In this document: one piece after another, positions 9,297 through 18,643 of the stretch | How positions within the stretch are numbered: position 1 is the first letter of the stretch | Layout of the letters: the number at the start of each line of letters is the position of its first letter | Source of the DNA: Prorocentrum cordatum | Lineage: Eukaryota; Sar; Dinophyceae; Prorocentrales; Prorocentraceae | Reading direction: 5' to 3' | DNA: 37,500 nucleotides | Assembly: GCA_963575745.1 (NCBI GenBank) | Contig: CAUYUJ010014608.1 | Location: 80,001 to 117,500 of the forward strand | The notes under the pieces: model-generated | What the model was told of the DNA's origin: nothing | The model's database searches: none | Seen by the model: only the letters and a program-made list of their open reading frames with translations | Made by a program: the position numbers and the translations under genes

Positions 9297-9755
9297 TGCC
9301 GGCTCTGTGGGCCAGCTGTGGGCCAGGCGCTTTCGGCCTCGAAGAGTGGCGACCCTCACAGGGATGGCGCCCCTCCTGGCGAGCCAGTGTGGGCCAGCTG
9401 TGGGCTGGGCTCCTTGGCCTTCGAAAAGTGGCGACCATCACGAGGATGGCGCTCCTCCCGGCGGGCTGAAGGGCTCTGCCGGCTCTGTGGGTCAACTGTG
9501 GGCAGGGCGCCTGGGCCCTCGAAGAGTGGCGACCCTCACAGGGATGGCGCCCCTCCTGGTGGGCCGGAGGCCTCCGCCGGCTACGTGCAGCTGTGGGCCA
9601 GGCGCTTTGGCTTTCGAGAAGTGGAGACCCTCAAGAGGATGGCGCTCCCACCAGTCGGCTGGCTTTGCCGGCCCTGTGGGCCAGCTGTGGGCCGGGCGCT
9701 TTGGCTTTCGAGAAGTGGCGACCCTCACAGGGATGGCGCCCCTGAGTTATTATTT
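9297..9755. repeat. Tandem repeat of about 94 bp, five units
   Basis: Each unit contains CTGTGGGCCAGCTGTGGG, GGCGCTTTGG, AAGTGGCGACCCTCACAGGG and ATGGCGCCCCTCC. Starts lie at about 9305, 9390, 9484, 9580 and 9674. Spacing varies between 85 and 96 bp and is not kept in frame, so the open frame across it is unlikely to be a repeat protein. Confidence 0.85.
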
Positions 9756-9789
9756 GCCTTCTGCCCATCCAGCTGCCGTGCCTGGATTC

Positions 9790-11000
9790 CTGCAGGTGCA
9801 TTGATGGCCCTTTTGGAAGCCTTTCGGAGGCGGCTTTTGAAGTGTCTTGGGGCCTCTCGGGGGCTGTTTGGGGGTCTCTTTGGGCCTGATTGGTACTGTT
9901 GTGAAGAAAGTTATGGGGTTTCTGGGCTTCTTGGGTTCTGCTGGCGGTCTCGGGGTTTAACTTGGGGTGGAGTGCGCGAACTGTCTGTGCGAATTCCTCT
10001 TCTGGGGCCCTGATGGGGTTCTCTTTAGGGGCGATAATCGGCTGTCTTGGAGCGTCGAAATTTCGAACAACCGAGAACGCTATCTAATGGCCTTCGGCGC
10101 ATCCCGCCACCGTGCCTGGGTTGTGGGTGTGGATGTTCGTTGGAATCTCGTGGTCGGCCTCTTGTGGGCAGTTTGGAGGCCTCTCGGAGGCCGTTTTGGG
10201 GTCTGTTTTGGGCCTCTCCAGGGCCTCCTGGGGGCTTCTTGGGGACTCTTAGGGACCTCTTGGGCCTCTTGGGGGCCTCGTGGGGTCTCGTGGGCGCCTC
10301 TTGGGGCCTCCTGGAGGCCTTCTTGGGCGGAGGGCTCGGATTTTCGCTTCGTGTTTCCTCTGTTGGGCCCCTTTTGGCCTTCTTAGGTCGTCTTGAGGTC
10401 TCTTGGGCCGTCTTGGAGCGTCGCAAAGCCTAAAAGGCGAGAGTGACAAACACCTTCAAAAACCATTGGGAAATCAAAGATTTTGGCATCTTGGGGCCTT
10501 CTTGGGAGGCCTTCTTGGGGGGCCTCTTCGAGGCTTCTTGGAGCGTCTTGGAAGCTTCTCGGGCCGTCTGGAGGCCATTCTGGGCGTCTTGGGCCAATCT
10601 TTGGGCGACTCGGGGCCCTGTTGGACAATTTGTTTGGCCTCTTGGGGCCCTCTTGACCCGTCTTGGGGCCCCCTTGGGCCCCAGAAAGTCATGCGACAAA
10701 CCACGAGGGAGCCCAGGGGGCACGCCAGGAGCCCCCGCAGATTTCGGAATTTAGGGTCCTGGCTCCTGAGGAGACCCCCCAGGATCGAGGACTGGGGCTC
10801 CGGTGCAAGGATCAGGCGAAGGATTTGAGGACACGCCCACTCGGTGCCCAGAGGCACGGTGGCGGAACTTCCCTCCAACGCCACAGGGGGGTCAGCGATT
10901 TTCGCCTTTCCGCGCCCTCTTGGGCGGCCTCCTTGGAGCCCTCTCGAGGCGCCTTGGAGGCCTTTTGGGCCGCTTGGGGGCCATGCGCAGTGTTGGGCGT
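9790..11000. repeat. Degenerate GGCCTCTTGGGG-type minisatellite
   Basis: Short units of about 10 to 13 bp (GGCCTCTTGGGG, GGCCGTCTTGGAGC) dominate 9790-10320, 10380-10420, 10490-10680 and 10915-10985, separated by less repetitive pieces. All frames stay open because the unit lacks stops. The piece at about 10458-10492 (AAACCATTGGGAAATCAAAG then ATTTTGGC) has a relative at about 28656-28685, beside the other array of this type. Confidence 0.75.
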
Positions 11001-11039
11001 GATGGAGCGCTCTTCGGGCGACTCGGGGCCCCCTGCGGA

Positions 11040-11345
11040 GGGCCGGAGATTCGATGTCGTGGGCCCTCGTTCCTCGACCCGCGCTCCTCCACGGTCCCCG
11101 GTCCTCCGCGGCGACCACGATGCTCGATCCTCGACGACGGCCTGGGCCCTCGATCCTGTCCCGTGCCCGGTCCTCTCCGGTCCTCCTGCATCGAGGATCC
11201 TCCTGGGTCCCCGAGGCCCTCACTCCTCCTGGATCCTCGGCTCGAGGCCCTCGATATCCTCCCGGATCCTCGAGGCCTCGGCCCTCTCCGATCCTCCTGG
11301 ATCCTCGAGGCCCTCGATCCCCGAGGTGGTTCCGCCCCCCTCAGC
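11040..11345. repeat. Degenerate GATCCTCGAGGCCCTC repeat
   Basis: Repeated words GATCCTCC, TGGATCCTCGAGGCCCTCGA and CCTCGATCC occur at irregular 15-30 bp spacing. The core is partly self-complementary (CTCGAG, GGATCC). No gene. Confidence 0.7.
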
Positions 11346-11880
11346 CTTCGATCCTCGCTTCATTGAGGATAACAGAACCCCGAACCGTAATAACACGATG
11401 AAGAGGTTGCCTCACTGAGGTCCCCGTCTTCGCATTAGGGATGATATTTCTGGGTGGTTTTGTTGCGATACACCTGCAGAACATAAACCTATCCCTAGTG
11501 CTCCTGGCCTTCCGAACTTCGGTTTCCTCGTACCGGCCTCCACGCCATGCCATCATGGGCACGGGGCTGGCTCCCCCAAGGAGCGCGCACGACTCCGGCG
11601 TTCGCTTCGCTTCGCTTCCAAAGGTTCCGAGGCCCTCCTCTGGTCGATCCTCGCTCCTCGCTCCTCGGCGGCCAGCGGCTGGCGGCCGGCGGCCGGCCAC
11701 CGGCGGCGACCTCGGCGCGCGGCCGTGCGCGCGAGGCCACGTCGGCTGCCTCCGCGGCCCTGCTGGCCGCCGTGGCGCTCGTGGTCCCCGCGCGCCGCGC
11801 CGCGCCGCTGCGCCCGCCGTCGAGGGGGCCGTCGTCGTCGCCGCAGTCGTCGAGGTGGCCTTCGTCGTCGTGGAGGAAGT
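11346..11880. other. Unassigned sequence
   Basis: No coding signal could be identified. A GGCGGCCAGCGGCTGGCGGCC-like stretch near 11670-11700 is self-complementary and low in complexity. Confidence 0.4.
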
Positions 11881-11912
11881 GGAGCAGGTCGTCGTCGTCG
11901 TCGTCGATGTCT

Positions 11913-11955
<43 letters not shown>

Positions 11956-11957
11956 GT
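11881..11957. repeat. (GTC)n microsatellite
   Basis: Triplet tract GTCGTC with one interruption; purest at 11913-11954. Confidence 0.92.
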
Positions 11958-13325
11958 CATCTCTTGCCGAGGGCGCCCGCGACGGGGGCGGGGCGAGTTG
12001 GGGCGGCGGCCAACATACATCGAGGGGCCCTATTTGGATGCCTTCGGATGTTCTTGGCTCCTCCTCCTGCGGCTTCGGCGGGTCCTCCAGAGGAGGTCTC
12101 TCGCGGCCTCAGGGCAAGACTGGATACGGTAGGTTTACGCCCTGTCGACTGGCGGCGACCTCGCCGCCGGCGTTCAACGTGGGATGCCGCTGGCCACTCA
12201 GAATCGGTCGACGTCGAACGATCGGACGTTTGGGAACCAGCCGATCGTTCAAGGTTGAACGATCCCCGCGGTGTTAGGGCACGAAGCCGAAGTAGTTACC
12301 TCCAGAGGCCAATCTAGGCGGAGCCGCAGGATCGCAAAGCATCGCCGATGTCGCTGGCACATGGCCGGCGTATTAGCGATGCTGTGCGGTCATCAGGCCC
12401 CGCTTGCTCTGGACCCATTCGGGAGGCCTCTATGGCAGAAGTCCCCCAGAATTGTTGATTGATACACCGCCGCTTCTGTGGTCCGCTGTCTTTCCCGCCT
12501 CTTTCTCCTTCCTCATTGGCGGACCCGCTGTTGGCGACGTCTCGTGTGACGTTCCTAGCTTTTCGACCCCGTGAGACCGCATCTGTCGCCGCTGACCCCC
12601 CAAAGTGTCATTCCTGGCTTGCCCTGCAGTCTCCAGTCTCACGTCGTTGAGCCAGTTGTGCGATATTGGAAGCGAAAAGGTAACGCTTTTCTACAAAGAC
12701 CCTGACCCCCCTTTAGGGCGAGGCTCGGTAGAGCCAAATCTCGGTATACGGGGGAAGCGCCTGGAATCAACCCCTTTGGGACGGGTGTTGGCAGATGGCG
12801 CTGCCGTTCATTGGTCAGTCCCCGCGATGCGAAGGTAAACGTACTGGGGTGGCGAGCACCTTGGGGTGCCGACCTTGCCACATACGCTTCCAGGCGTTCT
12901 TTCCTCCCTGCGCACCGAAGCGAGGGAGCGGTGCACAACCCTTGGCGCAATCCCCGAAACTGTCAACCACAAAGTGTAAAACTTGCAACTGATGTAAACA
13001 ATATGAAGCTGCTGTCAGACGCATCGAGCTAAAGCATCTTGTGCCCCAAAGCCGATAGCCTAGGCGCATCATAGCCTCGAATCCCAGCGCCGACTCCCCC
13101 ACGGCAGATTCCAAGACCAGGTTTGTCCACCGACCGAACCTCTCTGACTCAACGCGAGTATTGTCAGAACCGCCCCGTCCAAGACCAGGAGTGTCCAGAC
13201 CGAGCGAGACGATTCACAGCAGCGCGAGGAGGGGGCTTGACTCGCTCGACGTTGAGAGGGGAACGCTGTGGGGCCCTCCTGTCTCGCAATGGGCTCATCC
13301 GCATCGTCATCATCGTCATCATCTG
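11958..13325. other. Lower-repeat sequence, no recognised gene
   Basis: About 1.4 kb of largely unique sequence. Short open frames occur on both strands (for example minus strand 12639-12950), but none shows a family motif. It includes a perfect 10-bp hairpin at 12216-12250. It could hold diverged exons or intergenic DNA, and I cannot tell which. Confidence 0.45.
12216..12250. repeat. Perfect 10-bp inverted repeat
   Basis: GAACGATCGG (12216-12225) and CCGATCGTTC (12241-12250) are exact complements across a 15-base loop. A third partial copy, GAACGATCC, follows at about 12257. It could be a hairpin or a protein-binding site. Confidence 0.7.
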
Positions 13326-13336
13326 CATCTTAAGCA

Positions 13337-13343
13337 GCATCAC

Positions 13344-13424
<81 letters not shown>
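13337..13424. repeat. (ATC)n microsatellite
   Basis: A near-perfect ATC tract of close to 90 bp, with diffuse ATC-rich sequence continuing to about 13540. The His, Ile or Met homopolymer frames through it are artefacts. Confidence 0.95.
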
Positions 13425-13716
13425 TTCCATCGTCATGGTCATCAGCATTGTCATCATCATCATTCTCATCATCGTCGTCTGCATCATAATCCGCATTCTC
13501 AGAATCAGCATCATCATCATCGTCTGCATCATCTGATGTCCGCTGTTCGTCCGCATCACCCTCCTACCACCTACTGTCATATGATTTGAGTTCGCTCTCA
13601 TCCCATGCTCCTTCCGAACCGCTCTTCCCAATTCCTGTTGGAAGAAGAAGGGGAAGAGGTGCGGAGGCCATTGTTATCTTAGTGCAATACCATCGTAAAC
13701 CTAATCACCATAGTCA

Positions 13717-14130
13717 TTGTTACTGCGCTTGCAATACGCATCTATGTTCAAGTTTTCTTTTGCGGCCACGCTTCACACTCGGCCATGGGCAACCCTTCCA
13801 CATGGATCCACGCAGTACAGGGAGAAGCTCAACGCTAACAACGAGCGGCGGGCGAAGAAACGGGTGGAGAAGTTCTTCAAGCAGCCGCGGACTCGAGCGG
13901 TCCTACTGAAGGCCGGGCGCCAAGCTGCCGCGAAACTGCGGGCTCAGGCTTCCGAGTACCGAGAGGGAACCGACGGCTTGAGGACAGGCAACACGAAATC
14001 GCACCAACAACAACTTGGCGGCGCGTCCATTTCTGTGCTCCAGCGAAGGGCGACCGCCTTTCGAACCCGCTTCTCCTCACCAGGCCGCTTCGAAGTATGT
14101 TGCAATTCAAGCATCACATGTAATTCGTGA
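13717..14130 (+). other. Open segment, possible plus-strand exon (about 13801-13990)
   Basis: The frame beginning at 13717 is open for about 137 codons. From about codon 30 it reads like an alpha-helical, basic protein segment, with landmarks YREKLNANNERRAKKRVEKF and AGRQAAAKLRAQASEYREG, and with no simple-sequence bias. The upstream sequence CCACGCAG just before TACAGGGAG (about 13819) could act as a 3-prime splice site. Beyond about 13990 the composition changes. I do not recognise a family and cannot confirm that it is translated. A chance open frame in GC-rich DNA is the alternative. Confidence 0.22.
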
Positions 14131-14265
14131 TAGTGCTGACGCTTCGGTTGGGGGTAGTATTGGCGTCGGTGGAAGCTTGGCGGGTGGCCGCGGAGGCCCG
14201 CGGAACTCCGAAGGCGTGAAGCTGGTCTGCTCCCCCCGCGCCCCGTTGGGTGGGAGTCTGGCGGG

Positions 14266-14640
14266 GTGCCGCGGACGTCGGCGGATGCGAGAATGATTCC
14301 ATTCGGCGTGCTCTCGTCGCCTCCGTGGCGCGTCGACGCTGCGCGCGCGCTGTGGTTGCGCGCCTGCGCTGGGAGAAACGTCTCCGAGTGCTACGTGAAT
14401 GCTCTCATGCTGGACGGGGCCATCCTGAGGCTTCAGCGGTCCAGTCTTGGCGGTCCGACCGTGCGTTTGGACGCCGTAGGGCCGAAGCGCGACGCGTCGT
14501 TCTCGACGGACTCCTTCGACGGACTGGGCGGGGCCGCCGGCGAGATTTTCGCGGCGAAGTTGAGGCGGCGCGCTTTCCGCGGCTGTTCTGGAAGGCGCCA
14601 GGCGCGAAAGCCGAGTGCGCCATCTTGGGCGGCGATGCCA
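14266..14640 (+). other. Open segment, possible plus-strand exon
   Basis: In the frame starting at 14266 the stretch near 14375-14520 reads NVSECYVNALMLDGAILRLQ followed by a Ser/Asp-rich segment with balanced composition. The frame is also open on the other strand, so the direction is uncertain. No family is recognised. It lies just upstream of the 132-bp duplicated segment and in line with other plus-strand open segments. Confidence 0.17.
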
Positions 14641-14769
14641 TCGCGACGGCTTGGGCGGGCCGAAAGAGGTTGCAGCCGCAATCGCGGCGCATCCTGCCGA
14701 ACGAATCTTGGTTGGCGGCGAGAACGAAAGTGCAGCGTTTCGGGTTTCGAAGAGGTGAGGGCTCGCGGA
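14638..14769. repeat. 132-bp dispersed duplication, copy 1
   Basis: Begins CCATCGCGACGGCTTGGGCG and ends GAGGTGAGGGCTCGCGGA. It matches 16443-16574 with six mismatches by direct comparison and no indel. The plus-strand frame is open in both copies (IATAWAGRKRLQPQSRRILP). The end GAAGAG-GTGAGG resembles a 5-prime splice site. The repeat could be a duplicated exon or a fragment of a mobile element. Confidence 0.9.
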
Positions 14770-14877
14770 GTATATTGTAGCGGTCTCCGGCCAGTGCCGC
14801 CGATCCAGGGCGCTCCGGATGATGATGGTGATGGTGATGTGACGATGGCGATGGTGATGGAGATGGAGATGATCCTT

Positions 14878-15195
14878 GCCCCCTGCCCCCCCCCCTCCCC
14901 TTCCCCTTTCTCCTGTTCCCCCCCTCCCCATCTCTCTCCTTTCCTTCCCCCCGCCCCCCCCTCTCTCTGCCCTGTTCCCCCCCCCCCTCTCTCCTGTCCC
15001 CCCCCCCCTTCCCGCCCCCCGTCTCTCCTGCCCCCCCCCCCCCCCTCTCTCCTGCCCCCCCCCCTCTCTTGCCCCCCCCTTTCCTTTCCCCTCCCTCCCA
15101 CTGTTTTTCCCTGCTCCCCCCCTCTCTCCTCCCCCCCCCGTCCCCCCTTCTCTCCTGTCCCCCGCCCTCCTCTCTCCTGTCCCCCCCCCCGTCTA
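14878..15195. repeat. C-rich minisatellite (CTCTCTCCTGTCCCCCCC)
   Basis: Units of roughly 20 bp, CTCTCTCCTG plus a C run of variable length, repeat through the interval. The minus strand is G-rich and could form quadruplexes; the plus strand could form i-motifs. Frames give poly-Pro/Ser and are not genes. Confidence 0.9.
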
Positions 15196-15339
15196 CAGTT
15201 ACTCAATATGAATACTACTCTCCCTCTTCCCCTAATGACGGCTTGAAAGTGCCCGACCCCCCCGCGTATTGTTTTTTTTACACAGGTTTCCCCGGATTTG
15301 GGTTTTCGCTTGCACTTTTTTCTAAAATGCTGCTCTTGC

Positions 15340-15870
15340 TGAGGCGCCGGCCCCATTTTCGGGCCCCGCTCGTTCTGAATCGTGCTCCCGCCGCAGCGCC
15401 GGCACCATTTCCGCTGGCGCCCGGGCTGCACGCCCGAGCTGGCGCCCGGGCCGACGCTCGGGCCGGGTCTGGAGCCGGTTCTGGCCGCCGCCGGAACTAT
15501 CGAGCTCCGAGGCGGCGCCGAAAACGCCACTCCAAACGCACTTTTCTTTTGAAAATGCTTCCGGCGCCCAGGATGCCTCCCGGGCCGATTCCTGGCGCCC
15601 GGGCCGGGTCCGGAGCCGGTTCCGGCCGGCGCCGGAAAATCGAGTTCCGAGGCGGCGCCGAAAAAAGGCCATTCCAATGCATATCTTCCTTTTTGAAAAT
15701 GCAGAATTTCTGCTGCTGGCGCCCTGGAAGCCTCCCGGGCCGATTCCGGCGTGGTTCCGCTCGTTCCGAATCGTGTTCCCGTTGCAGCGTTGGCCTCATT
15801 TCCGCGTTTTCGCTCGTTTCGACTCGTGCTCCCGCTGCAGCGCTGGCGTCATTTCCCGTGCCATGCCACG
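15340..15870. repeat. Direct repeat of about 140 bp, 2-3 partial copies
   Basis: GGGCCGGGTCTGGAGCCGGT through TTTTGAAAATGC (about 15460-15556) recurs as GGGCCGGGTCCGGAGCCGGT through TTTTGAAAATGC (about 15601-15702). A second module, CGCTCGTTCYGAATCGTGYT plus CAGCG..GGC..CATTTCC, occurs near 15367, 15757 and 15811. Nothing coding is evident in it. Confidence 0.75.
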
Positions 15871-16080
15871 GCGTGCAATGCAATGCTAGGTTGATACTAC
15901 GCTTCGCGGTGCTCTTCTACGCCATGCCACGCCGTGCTCTACAATGCATCGCGTGCCCTTTCGGGATCATTGCCCTGCTCGACATCCGGCTGTGCGAGTA
16001 GAGAGGGGATCAGCGCCATGGTAAGGGATGGGAGGGAGGGGTAGGATGTCAGATATGACGCGAGCGCACCTAGCTTGCCT
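15871..16080. other. Short repeated CATGCCACGCCGTGC motif, otherwise unassigned
   Basis: GCCATGCCACGGCGTGCAAT near 15860 and GCCATGCCACGCCGTGCTCT near 15922 are partial direct copies, each followed by a CAATGC word. No gene. Confidence 0.5.
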
Positions 16081-16084
16081 TTCC

Positions 16085-16245
16085 CCCTTCCCTCCCGCCC
16101 CCTCTCTCCTATCCCCCCCCCCCGCCTCTCTCGTGTCCCCCCCCCCTCCCCCCGCCCCCCCTTCTCTCCTTCCCCCCCCCCCCTCTCTCCTGCCCCCCCC
16201 CCTCCCCCTCTCTCCTGCCCCCCCCCCTTCTCCTCCCCCCCGCCC
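16085..16245. repeat. C-rich minisatellite, second block
   Basis: The same CTCTCTCCTG plus C-run units as at 14878-15195. The two C-rich blocks lie between the two copies of the 132-bp duplication. Confidence 0.88.
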
Positions 16246-16248
16246 TTT

Positions 16249-16415
16249 CGCGCGTCAATTATTTCGTCGTTGGCGTTCCCCCCCCATTGCAGAGCGAAGC
16301 TTGAGCGCCCCCCCCCCCCGCTTCCCCCCCCCAATCGCGCTTCAATTATTTCGCCGGTTTTCGTCGTTTGCGTCCCCCCCCCCGCCCCCCCCTCCAGAGC
16401 GAAGCTTGAGCGAGC
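16249..16415. repeat. Tandem duplication of about 86 bp
   Basis: CGCGCGTCAATTATTTCGTCG to CAGAGCGAAGCTTGAGCG (16249-16316) is followed by CGCGCTTCAATTATTTCGCC to CAGAGCGAAGCTTGAGCG (about 16335-16412), with C-runs between. Confidence 0.8.
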
Positions 16416-16442
16416 TCAAACCCACGCTCTCGCAAACTCGCA

Positions 16443-16574
16443 CCATCGCGACGGCTTGGGCGGGCCGAAAGAGGTTGCAGCCGCAATCGCGGCGCATCCT
16501 TCCGACCGAATTTTGGTTGGCGGCAAAAACGAAAGTGCAGCGTTTCGAGTTTCGAAGAGGTGAGGGCTCGCGGA
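16443..16574. repeat. 132-bp dispersed duplication, copy 2
   Basis: Second copy of the segment at 14638-14769, same orientation, with six substitutions. The open plus-strand frame is kept (reads TKVQRFEFRRGEG at the end). Sequences beyond both ends differ, which places the boundaries at CCATCGCG and CGCGGA. Confidence 0.9.
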
Positions 16575-16725
16575 TTTTTTTGTTACCGATAAGCATGGTT
16601 TTCCCTGCGACTACTTGGCTTTGACGCGCCAGCGGCCCCCCGAACCCAAGAGCGCCGCTGGGCGGGGGGCAGCCGCGCGGCACCTTATCGTTCGCGAGCA
16701 GCGGTGACCTCAGGGGGGCGAGCTT

Positions 16726-17088
16726 TTGAGTCGCACTTCGCTCCGTGACCACTTGCTTCGCGCGCTGGAGGGATCATCCGTGGCCCGCCGGTGCCCGGCG
16801 GACGCGATTCCCTTGGATGTGGAGTGCCCTGCAGAAGTGCAATTGGATGTGAAGAGAATTCCGACGTGCCCCCCCTTCCTGCGAGGTGCGCGCGTGGCCT
16901 TCGACTGGCATTTCGGCGTCCACCGCGTCCTCCAGGACGGCGTGGGCGTCTTAGGGTCGGCCGCAGCGCCCGGTCGGGAGAGGAAATTGGCATGCAGGGG
17001 GGGGCGAGAGGACTGCTTCGCGTGCCAGCAAGGGCGAGGGTCGCCCGGCGATGCGCGGACGCACTGCTGGGTGGCATTTTGTTTTTGA
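16726..17088 (+). other. Open segment, possible plus-strand exon
   Basis: An open frame of about 120 codons with balanced composition, including DHLLRALEGSSVARR, VQLDVKRIPTCPPFLRGARV and FDWHFGVHRVLQDGVGVLG. There is no ATG at its start (it opens with TTG), so if real it is an internal exon. I recognise no family. Overlapping frames are open on the minus strand as well, so the call rests only on the protein-like composition. Confidence 0.2.
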
Positions 17089-17463
17089 TCCGCAACCTCG
17101 GCTACTGTTGGGGCCGCCCATCATTCTCGCCGCGAGAATATGGCGGACAAGCTGCGCGTCGTCATGGCAGTCATGGGGCTTCCAAACGTCCGCGCTGATT
17201 TGCGGTTCCACGATGGCGCGTGCCTTTTTGAACAGCGCGTGCGAAAGAACCACGCGGCGTTCTTCCGCGGGTGTGACGTGGTTCCTGATCGGTCAGTTTC
17301 ATTTAAAAAACCACAAGTGCAGCAACCGCAAATGGACAAAGGCGGGGACGACGCGCGCGAAAGGCCTCCCGTCGGAGCTTGCTGGGATTTTCAACAGCTG
17401 GACTCGCTCCGCCAGCTTCTTTTTGAATTCTTTGCGGCCCGCGAGCCGTCACCTCTGGGTTAG
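17089..17463 (+). other. Open segment with an ATG at 17140, possible exon
   Basis: The ATG at 17140 opens MADKLRVVMAVMGLPNVRAD, continuing with LRFHDGACLFEQRVRKNHAA and ending at a stop at 17461-17463. The first 55 codons look protein-like. After about 17300 the composition drifts and a different frame, running to 17575, looks equally plausible, which would fit a splice junction or chance. No family is recognised. Confidence 0.2.
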
Positions 17464-17930
17464 CGAGTTTTGCGAGATGTGGAATGCCACTGATAAGGAC
17501 TCGTCTCCATGCCGAGCTGCTCGCTCCACTGCGAAGTCCAGGGGGCGCAAGCTCAAGCGAGTGGCGCTGGCGTGATCGTGCACCTTGCGCAAACTCAGTA
17601 GCGATTGCCATGCGGGTTGCTGGTGGCGATCAGGCGCTTTGAGCGGCGTGCCCATGAGTTATGCTATGTTCGCGACTATCCCCATGGCAGCCGAAGGGGG
17701 GATAGGCGAAGGGAGGATGAGGTGGAGGAGGAGGGGGGGAGGAGGAGGAGGAGGGGGAGGAGGTCGCGCAGGCCGAGGCAGAGGAGGGGGATAATGGGGA
17801 CGAGGGGCGGAGGAGGAAGAGGAACACATGAACACACAGGAAAACAAACAATACCAAACTTGTGTCCTCACAGTGAAAAAGAAAGGGGAAAAAGGGCAAC
17901 GACGCCTGTGATTGCCATGGTTTTCACGTT
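17464..17930. other. Unassigned sequence with a GGA/GGGA-rich patch
   Basis: A G-rich patch at 17695-17800 is low in complexity; the remainder has no recognisable feature. Confidence 0.45.
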
Positions 17931-17934
17931 TTCG

Positions 17935-17937
17935 TCG

Positions 17938-17992
<55 letters not shown>

Positions 17993-18023
17993 GGTTGTGG
18001 TGGTTGTTGTTGTTGTTGTTGCT

Positions 18024-18068
<45 letters not shown>

Positions 18069-18093
18069 GCTGTTGCTGTTGCTGTTGCTGTAG

Positions 18094-18133
<40 letters not shown>

Positions 18134-18135
18134 GG

Positions 18136-18169
<34 letters not shown>

Positions 18170-18172
18170 GTG
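17935..18172. repeat. (GTT)n microsatellite, about 238 bp
   Basis: Long TTG/GTT tract with GTG, CTA and CTG interruptions near 17990-18015 and 18069-18093. It opens poly-Val, poly-Leu, poly-Cys, poly-Asn and poly-Gln frames, none of which should be called. Confidence 0.97.
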
Positions 18173-18193
18173 TGCGTGGGTGGGTGGGTGGGT

Positions 18194-18227
<34 letters not shown>

Positions 18228-18242
18228 TGGGGGGGGGGGGCA
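18173..18242 (+). repeat. G-rich (GGGTG)n run, G-quadruplex candidate
   Basis: GGGT repeats, then GGGGT repeats, then GGT repeats, ending in a run of about 13 G, with many G-tracts of 3 or more within 70 bp. It directly follows the GTT tract. Confidence 0.9.
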
Positions 18243-18640
18243 TTTTTTTTTCTCTCCTTGTTTTCCTCCCCCCCTCCCTCGGGCGCCCTGGGGTCCCCGA
18301 GCGGCCTGCGGCCCTGCTTCGCAGCGGAACGAAGGAGAATAAAACGTGAAACAACACGACGCATGTTGAAACACATTTGTTTTCACATGGGACATCACGA
18401 AAAAAGCAGCGAAACCAGTGACCGTCGCTGTTTTTCATGTTTTTCTTGTTTTTCCATGTGGCAACACATGCTCGTTATTGTTGTTCATGTTTTTTTGTCC
18501 TGCTTTTCTCTTCCCTCCCTCGATAGCCCTGGGGCCTCCGAGCGGCTCGCTGGCCCTCCGCCCAGAATGCGTGTGCCTCGGGCCTCAGGTGGTCGCCGTC
18601 CTAATAGGATTGGGTGTCTTGCCACATCATATTACAAAGA
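18243..18640. other. Spacer with a direct repeat of about 45 bp
   Basis: CTCCCTCGGGCGCCCTGGGG and CGAGCGGC (about 18275-18318) recurs as CTCCCTCGATAGCCCTGGGG and CGAGCGGC (about 18513-18558). The intervening sequence is rich in ACATG/CATGT and TTTTC words. No gene. Confidence 0.6.
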
Positions 18641-18643
18641 GCG

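Noticed and set aside
9022-9804. A 260-codon open frame on the plus strand containing repeats GQLWAGR and VATLTGMAPL
   Set aside because: The underlying 94-bp repeat varies in length and does not keep frame, and neighbouring units are read in different frames.
12639-12960. A possible organelle rRNA or coding fragment, because composition differs from neighbours
   Set aside because: No conserved rRNA core word or protein motif could be identified by reading.
14878-15195. Proline-rich protein
   Set aside because: The apparent Pro/Ser-rich frames come from CTCTCTCCTG plus C-run repeats of variable length, which break any fixed frame.
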